Part shown: positions 28,693 to 34,081 of the stretch, piece by piece
Layout of the letters: each line of letters opens with the position of its first letter
Position numbering within the stretch: position 1 is the stretch's first letter
Assembly (NCBI GenBank): GCA_030146615.1
Contig: JASLBL010000514.1
Span: 1 to 34,081 of the forward strand
From: Actinomycetes bacterium
GTDB lineage: Bacteria > Actinomycetota > CALGFH01
Direction: 5' to 3'
Length of the DNA: 34,081 bases
Position numbers and translations under genes: made by a program
The notes under the pieces: model-generated
The model's input: only the letters and a program-made list of their open reading frames with translations
Told to the model about the DNA's origin: nothing
Database searches by the model: none

Positions 28693-30567
28693 CTACCCCA
28701 GCACCGTGACGACGCCTTCGCCTCCGTCGACCCGGATGCGCTGGCCGGTCTTGATGGTGGCGACGGCCTTGCCGGTGCCGATGACCGCCGGGAGGCCGTA
28801 CTCGGCGACGGCCTTGCCGGTGCCGATGACCGCCGGGAGGCCGTACTCGCGGCAGATGATGGCGGTGTGGCTCATGATCCCGCCGACGTCGGAGACGGTG
28901 GCGGCGATGCGGGAGAACACCGGCGACCACGAGGGGGAGGTGGCCGGGCAGACCAGGATCTCGCCCTCCTCGACCTGTTCGAGCTCGGAGACGTGGCGGA
29001 CGACCCGGGCCGGGCCCTCGACCACGCCGGGCGAACCCGCCACTCCGCGAAGGGTGGCCTGGCCGTCGCCGTCGCCCTGGCCTTCCCGGAGCCATTCGCC
29101 GACGGTGTCGGTGGTGATGCCCCACAGCATGACCGTGAACGGCTCGCTCACCTCGGCGGGTGGCGGTCCCAAGGCGGGGACGGCGTCGGCGGCCGACAGG
29201 GCGGCGTGGATGCGGCGGCGCTCGGTCACGATCGGCCGCCAGTAGTCGGCCCCGCGGGCCCTGCTCCCCACCGACCAGGCGGCCACGGTGTCGTACAGGG
29301 CCTCCATGACCTCGTAGCGGCGGAGGAAGAACATGTCCTCGGGGTCGTCGAGGATGCCCATGGCGTGCAGGGCCCGCGACAGCTCCTTGGACTTGCCCCA
29401 GAAGGTCGCCCACATCCAGTGCTCGATGTAGAGCACGTGCTCCTCGATGTAGACGAACACCTTGCGGGCCAGCCCCACCATCTCGTCGAAGGCCGCCTGG
29501 TCGCCGGAGGCCAGCAGGGCCCGGTACTCGGCGGTGATCCGGTCGCGCTCGGCCAGGACCTGGTCGGTCGGGCGGTCCAGGGCCTCGCCGGCCCGCAGTC
29601 GCCGCAGGTACTCCTTGACCGAGGCCAGCGGGATCCCGGGGTCGTCCAGCCAGGTGTCGAAGTAGTGGTAGCCGCCCGGGTGGCCGGGGTCGGTGTTGAA
29701 CAGGAACCACGGGTCCGAGGTCCGCTCCCAGTCGGCCACCCACTCGCGGCCGCCGTCGCTCGCCTTGAGCTCCTCGAACAGCGAGCCGGGGTCGCCGGCG
29801 CCGAGGACGGCGTCGCCGACCCCGAGCCGCTCGGCCTCCTTGGCCAGACGCTTGAGCTCGTCGTCGGGCCGGTACAGGTCGACATGCAGCCCGCCCACCA
29901 TGCGCGAGATCGACTGGTCGGTGATGTCGCCGAAGGCCTGCTTGGCGAACATGAAGAAGGTCAGGTAGGCGGCGTAGCCGACGTTCAGCAGCTCGAAGTG
30001 GTACTGGTAGGTCTTGTACATGGTGAGGACGAGCTTGGAGAAGTCCTCGATCATCCGGTACCCGGACGAGTAACCGACGTGGTCGAACACCACCGACTCG
30101 TCCTCCAGCTCGGGCAGGGGCTCGAACCGGATCGCCTTGATCTCGTCCAGGTGGGCGGTGACCTTCTCCTTCCACTCGGCGTAGATCTGGTCCCAGTGCT
30201 CGTAGTAGTGACCGCCGCGGCGCCCGAACAGCTCGGCCCGGGCGGGGATGCTCTCGGGCGGGGCCGGCACCGGGGTCACGTACAGGTAGCCGTTGAGGAT
30301 CCGCTGGTCGACCCCGAACGCCGGCGGCATGGCGAAGATGCGGGTGTTGAACGCCCCCAGGGCCTGCCACCAGCACTCGCACTGGATCTCGTCATAGGGG
30401 TGGAGCACGCCCGGGTGGTGCAGCCGGTCCTGGAACCAGAACCGCTGCTCGTCCAGGTCGCGGCGGTCCTCCCCGAACAGGTGGTACCAGTTGTACAGCT
30501 GCTCCCAGCCCTCGGCGCCCTCGGGCGTCGGCACCTCGAACGGGCTGGGGAACCGGTCCTGGCTCAT
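28693..30567 (-). CDS. PEP-utilising phosphohistidine subunit (phenylphosphate synthase PpsA-like), copy 2
   Basis: This 624-residue paralogue of the product of 22677-24494 shares the N-terminal RFPSPFE start and collinear domains. The C-terminal phosphohistidine domain has its catalytic histidine at His567 (DVGGIMSHTAIICREYG). No ATP-grasp partner gene is next to it, so it may share the PpsB-like protein of the rightward operon or pair with the first copy. It lies directly after the BMC-P shell gene (ATGA overlap), which ties the phosphorylation step to the microcompartment. Immediately after the catalytic motif there is an exact 15-residue tandem duplication (REYGLPAVIGTGKAVA repeated from Glu) from a 45-bp DNA repeat. 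It lengthens a highly conserved loop and may impair the enzyme or be an assembly artefact. Confidence 0.86.
   Translation of the reverse strand: MSQDRFPSPFEVPTPEGAEGWEQLYNWYHLFGEDRRDLDEQRFWFQDRLHHPGVLHPYDEIQCECWWQALGAFNTRIFAMPPAFGVDQRILNGYLYVTPVPAPPESIPARAELFGRRGGHYYEHWDQIYAEWKEKVTAHLDEIKAIRFEPLPELEDESVVFDHVGYSSGYRMIEDFSKLVLTMYKTYQYHFELLNVGYAAYLTFFMFAKQAFGDITDQSISRMVGGLHVDLYRPDDELKRLAKEAERLGVGDAVLGAGDPGSLFEELKASDGGREWVADWERTSDPWFLFNTDPGHPGGYHYFDTWLDDPGIPLASVKEYLRRLRAGEALDRPTDQVLAERDRITAEYRALLASGDQAAFDEMVGLARKVFVYIEEHVLYIEHWMWATFWGKSKELSRALHAMGILDDPEDMFFLRRYEVMEALYDTVAAWSVGSRARGADYWRPIVTERRRIHAALSAADAVPALGPPPAEVSEPFTVMLWGITTDTVGEWLREGQGDGDGQATLRGVAGSPGVVEGPARVVRHVSELEQVEEGEILVCPATSPSWSPVFSRIAATVSDVGGIMSHTAIICREYGLPAVIGTGKAVAEYGLPAVIGTGKAVATIKTGQRIRVDGGEGVVTVLG
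28759..28848. repeat. Perfect 45-bp tandem duplication inside the PpsA-like gene
   Basis: Positions 28759-28803 and 28804-28848 are identical 45-base units starting GGCGACGGCC and ending CCGTACTC. The duplication is in frame and adds 15 residues just after the phosphohistidine motif. The paralogue at 22677-24494 has only one unit. Confidence 0.95.
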
Positions 30568-30860
30568 TGGCTGGTCCTTTCCGCTCGACGGGGCTTGGGA
30601 GACTTGGGGGTGTCGGGGAGGCGGTCGGCGCCGGCGACCAGGGCGACCACGGCCGCGTCGACGGCCGCCCCGCCGGTGGCGGTCTGGGCGGCGTCGTCGG
30701 TGGCGACCAGCACGGTGTTGCCGGCGGCCACGTCGATCAGGTCGACGGCCACGTGCGCGGCCGACGTGGACAGGTCCCGGACCAGCACCATCCGGCGGCC
30801 GTCCAGGTCGGGCACCTGGCGCTCGGCCCAGACCCGGCCGAGCACCTCGGCCACCAGCAT
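30564..30860 (-). CDS. Bacterial microcompartment pentamer shell protein (BMC-P, EutN/CcmL family)
   Basis: This 98-residue protein matches EutN/CcmL vertex proteins. It starts MLVAEVLGRVWAERQ, has a central LDGRRMVLVRDL strand region and VAVDLIDVAAGNTVLVATDDAAQ, and ends the domain with AAVDAAVVALVAG. Pentamers of this family cap the vertices of the icosahedral shell. A basic, Pro/Lys-rich tail (about 80-98) follows. Start ATG 30860 overlaps the BMC-H stop by one base (TGATG), and its stop overlaps the PpsA-like start (ATGA). The three shell genes are consecutive, which is typical of a BMC locus. Confidence 0.9.
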   Translation of the reverse strand: MLVAEVLGRVWAERQVPDLDGRRMVLVRDLSTSAAHVAVDLIDVAAGNTVLVATDDAAQTATGGAAVDAAVVALVAGADRLPDTPKSPKPRRAERTSQ

Positions 30861-31192
30861 CACGCGCTCCCGGAGCCGCCGGACTCGATGGCCCGGCCGG
30901 CCAGCTGCTCGGCCGTGCCGTTGGCCAGCAGGGCCGAGGCGACCTCGTGCGGCTTGGGGTAGATCTGGGCCGAGCGCAGGTCGCCGTAGCGGCGGACCGC
31001 CTCCGACCCGGCCTCCATGGCCTGGCGGACGGCGGCGATGCTGCCCTGGATGGCGGCGGCGAAGTAGCCGCTGGACACCCGCTCGACGGCGACGCACTCA
31101 ACGTCGGCGGTCTTCATCATGGCCTCGATCCCGGCCGTGAGCCCGACCACCCCGCGGGTCTCGAACAGGCCGATGGCACGCTCCGACGGCAT
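30860..31192 (-). CDS. Bacterial microcompartment hexamer shell protein (BMC-H), second
   Basis: This is a 110-residue single BMC-domain protein: AIGLFETRGVVGLTAGIEAMMKTADV, then VAVERVSSGYFAAAIQGSIAAVRQAMEAG. The pore-lining loop is RVSSG (about 38-42), different from the neighbouring BMC-H. A C-terminal extension of about 25 residues (PKPHEVASALL onward) is longer than in the minimal fold. Six copies form a hexagonal shell tile whose central pore conducts metabolites. Start ATG 31192 has a GGCTACC context with a modest ribosome site. It is followed immediately by the BMC-P gene. Confidence 0.93.
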   Translation of the reverse strand: MPSERAIGLFETRGVVGLTAGIEAMMKTADVECVAVERVSSGYFAAAIQGSIAAVRQAMEAGSEAVRRYGDLRSAQIYPKPHEVASALLANGTAEQLAGRAIESGGSGSA

Positions 31193-31202
31193 CGGTAGCC
31201 TC

Positions 31203-31496
31203 CTATCCGTCCAGCAGCCGCGGGTTGCCGGCGATGGCCGCGACCGGCCGGCTCGGGCTGGCGAAGATGATCGACTTGACCTTGCCTCGGGAGACCGCCT
31301 TGGCCGTCTCCTCCCCGATCTCCACCGCCTCCTCGACGGTGGCCAGGTCGCCCCCGAGAGCGACCGCGACCAGCCCGCCGCCCAGGCGCATCACCCCGTT
31401 CACCCGCACCTCGGTCGCCTTCACCATCGCGTCGATGGCGTCGAAGATGGGGACGAACCCTTCGGCCTCGATGAACCCGGCCGCCTCGTTGGCCAT
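31203..31496 (-). CDS. Bacterial microcompartment hexamer shell protein (BMC-H), first
   Basis: This 97-residue protein is a canonical BMC-H: AAGFIEAEGFVPIFDAIDAM, then VNGVMRLGGGLVAVALGGDLATVEEAVEIG and KSIIFASPSRPVAAI. The pore loop is RLGGG (about 37-41), with a positive residue and small Gly side chains. That would suit anionic metabolites such as carboxylates or aryl phosphates. Start ATG 31496 is preceded by GAGGGAGGAGCGGC. It lies between the AmnA-like ring-cleavage subunit (23-base gap) and the second BMC-H gene, so shell and dioxygenase are made together. Confidence 0.94.
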   Translation of the reverse strand: MANEAAGFIEAEGFVPIFDAIDAMVKATEVRVNGVMRLGGGLVAVALGGDLATVEEAVEIGEETAKAVSRGKVKSIIFASPSRPVAAIAGNPRLLDG

Positions 31497-31519
31497 GCCG
31501 CTCCTCCCTCTGGTTCGCG

Positions 31520-32341
31520 TCAGGTGCCGTCCAGCCAGGTGATGACCGCCGCCCCGGTGCCCCAGACCGGCCCGTAGGCGAGCACCCGGGCCGGCCGGTC
31601 GCAGGCCCCGCTCCCGGCCAGGAAGGCCAGGGCACGCAGCTGACTGTCGGCCTGGGCCTCCCTGGCGTACTGCTCGCGCAGGGCCAGGACCTCGTCGGTC
31701 CGGCCGGCCGCCAGCAGATCGAGCACGCGGCGGTTCCAGGCGTCGTGGCCGGCGTGCTCGAAGCGGTCCTCGGCCGGCTCGATCCAGCGCTGGGTCAGGC
31801 CCGAGGACAGCCCGGAGGAGGCCACGAAGGCGACCCGCCGGCCCAGCTTCCCGGCGGCCAGGGCGGCCGCCTCGGCGATGCGGCCGAGGTCGGCCGCGGC
31901 CGCGTACAGGTTGCAGGAGACCAGCGCGATCGGGCGGGAGCGGTCGGGGTCGACCAGCTTGCCGGCGACCACCGTGCCGGTGTCGACCGGGAAGCCGTCG
32001 TAGCGGGTCCGGCGGGCCTGGAAGCCCATGTCCTCGGCCTGGCAGGCCCAGGCCTCGGCCAGCTCGACGTCGACCCGCAGGTCGTAGTCGAGGGTGCCGT
32101 AGTCGTAGGCGTACCAGTTCTCGTCGACGTGGCCGCCGCGGGGGTTGGGGTCGACCTGGAACTGGTGGCCGAGCACGGTGAACCACTGGGTCGAAAGGAC
32201 CACGAAGGCGTCCGGCCCGGCCGCCCTGAGATCCCGGCCGGCCTGCCTGGCCGCGTCGGCCAGCAGCTTCCAGCTCGGCGCCGGGTCGGCCGCCAGCAGG
32301 TGCGGCATCCCGGGGACCAGCGCGGCCCCGACGACGGTCAC
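31520..32341 (-). CDS. amnA: LigB-type extradiol dioxygenase, non-catalytic alpha subunit (AmnA-like)
   Basis: This 273-residue LigB-superfamily protein pairs with the next gene upstream. It resembles the alpha subunit of 2-aminophenol 1,6-dioxygenase. The first metal region is altered to GMPHLL, and the second His region reads LSTQWFTVLGHQ where the beta subunit has HAPHWITMVGHH. Metal ligands are therefore missing and the subunit is probably structural, as known for AmnA. Start GTG 32341 overlaps the beta gene stop (GTGA). It is followed by the shell genes, which links this ring cleavage to the microcompartment. Confidence 0.83.
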   Translation of the reverse strand: MTVVGAALVPGMPHLLAADPAPSWKLLADAARQAGRDLRAAGPDAFVVLSTQWFTVLGHQFQVDPNPRGGHVDENWYAYDYGTLDYDLRVDVELAEAWACQAEDMGFQARRTRYDGFPVDTGTVVAGKLVDPDRSRPIALVSCNLYAAAADLGRIAEAAALAAGKLGRRVAFVASSGLSSGLTQRWIEPAEDRFEHAGHDAWNRRVLDLLAAGRTDEVLALREQYAREAQADSQLRALAFLAGSGACDRPARVLAYGPVWGTGAAVITWLDGT

Positions 32342-33417
32342 GAGCGGGCCCCGGTCATCGGGCCGGGCCGGTCGGCGTCGTCGGGCCCCGGCACCCAGCC
32401 GGGCGGGGCCGGATGGGCCCGGGCCGGGCTGGCCGGGTCCCACTCGATCACCGCGTTGCCGGTGCCGATGATGGTCCCGTAGCCGAGCACGTCCCCGGGG
32501 ATCTCCGGCCAGCCCAGAGCCGACAGCAGCCACGACAGGCTGCCCGCCTTGACCTCGGCCGCGGTGGCCTCGATGTGGCGGGGCAGGAACGACCGCAGCT
32601 CCCGGGTCCGGCCCGCCCGGACCAGGGTGAGCAGGTCCATGTCCCAGCGGTACTGGTGGTCGTCATACGGGTGCTCGGCGGCCATGTCCTCGGGCACGTC
32701 CGGCTCCCGGTCCCAGTGCAGGTGCGACAGCGAGTTCGAGGCCGCGAGCACGGCCCGCCGCCCGGCCTGCTCGACCGCCCGGCGGGTGGCCGCGCCCAGG
32801 CGCTCCATCTGCTCCAGGTCGGCGTCGGAGTAGAAGTAGGGGTTGTTGTTGGCCGACAGCGACACCACCGGGATGTCCCAGTCCGGGTTGAGCAGGTGCA
32901 GGGCGCCGATGGTGGCGTAGTCGACCCGGACCCCGGGGTTGGTCATCTTGCGGGTGACCAGGCCGGCGTCGGCGGCGCAGTCGGCGATCGCGGTGGCCAG
33001 CTCGACGTCGGTGCGGAAGTCGTACCGGTAGCGGAGCAGGTGCGGGAAGATCGGCTCGACCGACAGCCCCCGCGGGTTGGGCACACAGTTCACGTGGTGG
33101 CCGACCATGGTGATCCAGTGGGGGGCGTGGACCACGATCACGTCCGGCCGGTGCCGCTCCCGCAGCCGCCGCCTGGCCTCCTGGTACGCCCAGCGCAGCA
33201 CCTCCCAGCCGCCGCAGGAGCGGGGCTCGTTCTGGGGCGGGTTCTCGGCGTAGATCAGGTGCGGCGGGTGCGGCGCCAGGTAGCCGGCCACGATCCCGGG
33301 CCGCCGGTCCTCCCCGCCGGCCGGGCCGGGGTCAGCCGCCGGGACGCCCCCCGGGGCCCGGGCCGTCTGCGGCGCCCGCCGCCGGTCGCCGACGCTGACG
33401 TGGAAGACACGCGACAT
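32338..33417 (-). CDS. amnB: LigB-type extradiol dioxygenase, catalytic beta subunit (AmnB-like)
   Basis: The core (about 42-320) matches the catalytic beta subunit of 2-aminophenol 1,6-dioxygenase. It has iron ligands in APHPPHLIYAENPPQNEPRS and VHAPHWITMVGHH, and a later EHPYDDHQYRWDM region with the probable Glu ligand. It opens an aminophenol or catechol-type ring to a semialdehyde. The protein is 359 residues, longer than the family (about 305). It carries an N-terminal extension of about 40 residues starting MSRVFHVSVGDRRR and then a Pro/Gly/Ala-rich linker, plus a Pro/Gly-rich tail. Start ATG 33417 lies 6 bases after a TAGCGT -10 with no ribosome site, so the operon start looks leaderless. 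It is the first gene of the microcompartment operon. Confidence 0.87.
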   Translation of the reverse strand: MSRVFHVSVGDRRRAPQTARAPGGVPAADPGPAGGEDRRPGIVAGYLAPHPPHLIYAENPPQNEPRSCGGWEVLRWAYQEARRRLRERHRPDVIVVHAPHWITMVGHHVNCVPNPRGLSVEPIFPHLLRYRYDFRTDVELATAIADCAADAGLVTRKMTNPGVRVDYATIGALHLLNPDWDIPVVSLSANNNPYFYSDADLEQMERLGAATRRAVEQAGRRAVLAASNSLSHLHWDREPDVPEDMAAEHPYDDHQYRWDMDLLTLVRAGRTRELRSFLPRHIEATAAEVKAGSLSWLLSALGWPEIPGDVLGYGTIIGTGNAVIEWDPASPARAHPAPPGWVPGPDDADRPGPMTGARS

Positions 33418-33492
33418 GCCCGGACGCTAGCCAGCGCCCCGCCCGTTGCCTACGCTGTTGTCCGGTTGTGCCGGACACGAGCAAGGAGCGCC
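33418..33492. promoter_or_regulatory. Divergent promoter/operator between microcompartment operon and IclR gene
   Basis: This 75-bp gap contains the perfect inverted repeat TGTCCGG-TTGTG-CCGGACA (33459-33465 and 33471-33477), a likely IclR operator. Rightward TACGCT (33451-33456) is a -10 candidate for the IclR gene. Leftward TAGCGT (33429-33424) lies 6 bases from the AmnB start. AAGGAGCG precedes the IclR start. Confidence 0.55.
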
Positions 33493-34081
33493 GTGACCCG
33501 GGTGGAGGCGGTGGCCAAGGCGGCCAGGGTGCTGCAGGCGTTCACGCCGCTGGTGACTTCCCTGAGCCTGCGGCAGCTGGCCGACAGGACCGGGATCCCG
33601 CGGAGCACGGCCCATGCCATCTGCGTGACCCTGTGCGACGCCGGCCTCCTGGAGGAGGTGCCCGGGCGGGGCTACCGGCTGGGGCCGGCCCTGGTCGGGC
33701 TGGGCGGGCAGGTGATCGAGCGGACCGGGCTGGTCGGCGCGGCCGAGGGGGTGCTGGAGCGGCTCGCCCCCGGCGACGGGCTCGAGATCCACCTCGGGCA
33801 GCTCGTCGGGGGCTGGGTGGTGTACTTGGACCGGGCCAGCGGGCCGGTGCGGGCTCCGATGCGCAACCGGGTCGGGCTGCGGGCCCCGGCGCACCTGACC
33901 GGCTGCGGCAAGGCCGCCCTGGCCCTGCTGCCCCCGGGCGAGGTGGCGGCCCGGGTCCTGGCGGTGTCCGCGGCCGAGCCCGGCCCCCCGCCCGACCTGG
34001 ACGCCCTGGCCCGGGAGCTGGCCGCCGCCGGCCGGGCCGGGTTCGTGGTCAGCGACACCTTCCAGCCCGGCCGGACCTCGG
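33493..34081 (+). CDS. IclR-family transcriptional regulator (3' end outside window)
   Basis: The visible 196 codons show an IclR winged HTH (about 8-70; LSLRQLADRTGIPRSTAHAICVTL) and the start of the effector-binding domain (VVYLDRASGPVRAPMRNRVG, LTGCGKAALALLPPG). It starts at GTG 33493 with an AAGGAGCGCC site. It is divergent from the microcompartment operon, with a palindromic candidate operator in between, so it is the probable local regulator. It differs clearly from the IclR protein at 16898-17803, which suggests the two aromatic modules are controlled separately. Confidence 0.9.
   Translation, partial: MTRVEAVAKAARVLQAFTPLVTSLSLRQLADRTGIPRSTAHAICVTLCDAGLLEEVPGRGYRLGPALVGLGGQVIERTGLVGAAEGVLERLAPGDGLEIHLGQLVGGWVVYLDRASGPVRAPMRNRVGLRAPAHLTGCGKAALALLPPGEVAARVLAVSAAEPGPPPDLDALARELAAAGRAGFVVSDTFQPGRTS

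Noticed and set aside
28759..28848. CRISPR-like or regulatory tandem repeat
   Set aside because: There are only two contiguous 45-base units with no spacers, in frame within a coding sequence, so it is a coding duplication.
28408..31140. Long plus-strand frame across the shell and PpsA-like genes
   Set aside because: It is antisense to BMC-H, BMC-P and PpsA-like genes whose products have unmistakable family motifs; the plus frame has no recognisable domain.
1..34081. Integration of the aromatic island by a mobile element
   Set aside because: No integrase, transposase, tRNA or flanking direct repeat is visible, and base composition looks even across the window.

Overview
The window is a very GC-rich, tightly packed stretch. 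Starts are often GTG, neighbouring genes overlap by 4 bases (ATGA or GTGA), and the gene families (IclR and XRE-cupin regulators, receiver/thioredoxin-reductase-like fusion, leaderless-looking promoters) suggest an actinobacterium, probably from soil. No RNA gene, CRISPR array, transposase or origin was seen. The left third (1-10.4 kb) is general catabolism. A leftward operon encodes an M24 metallopeptidase-like protein and a TPP-dependent 2-oxo acid (or acetoin) dehydrogenase E1 alpha/beta pair that runs off the left edge. A divergent XRE-cupin regulator follows. A rightward operon then encodes an amidohydrolase, a double cupin, an atypical SDR and a beta-hydroxyacid dehydrogenase. Next come a small acidic protein, an SDR remnant, a receiver/FAD-reductase fusion and an anchored exported protein.

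The remaining two thirds form an aromatic-degradation island in three operons. The leftward operon 18.6-10.5 kb holds a hypothetical gene, an IclR regulator and a meta-cleavage lower pathway in the order dmpE-F-G-H-I (hydratase, acylating acetaldehyde dehydrogenase, aldolase, decarboxylase, tautomerase), followed by a Rieske ferredoxin, a HAD protein and the dmpC-type semialdehyde dehydrogenase. The rightward operon 18.7-26.0 kb holds two tandem catechol 2,3-dioxygenases, a histidine phosphatase, both halves of a phenylphosphate-synthase-like enzyme (ATP-grasp subunit plus phosphohistidine subunit), a Rieske oxygenase alpha subunit and a zinc-ribbon protein. The leftward operon 33.4-27.2 kb holds a LigB-type extradiol dioxygenase pair resembling 2-aminophenol 1,6-dioxygenase (AmnB/AmnA), two BMC-H shell proteins, one EutN/CcmL-type BMC-P shell protein, a second phenylphosphate-synthase-like phosphohistidine subunit, a HAD protein and a RidA-family protein. 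A second IclR gene is divergent from it and cut by the right edge.

The most interesting reading is a bacterial microcompartment devoted to aromatic ring degradation. The pathway would yield acetaldehyde, pyruvate and acetyl-CoA, and semialdehyde/acetaldehyde intermediates are what metabolosomes typically confine. Upstream of ring cleavage the gene set suggests a phosphorylate, oxygenate, dephosphorylate route: a phenol is phosphorylated by the PpsA/PpsB-like pair, hydroxylated by the Rieske oxygenase and released as a catechol by a phosphatase. The shell genes, pathway genes and order are directly visible. The aerobic aryl-phosphate route, encapsulation and possible targeting motifs at protein ends are inference.
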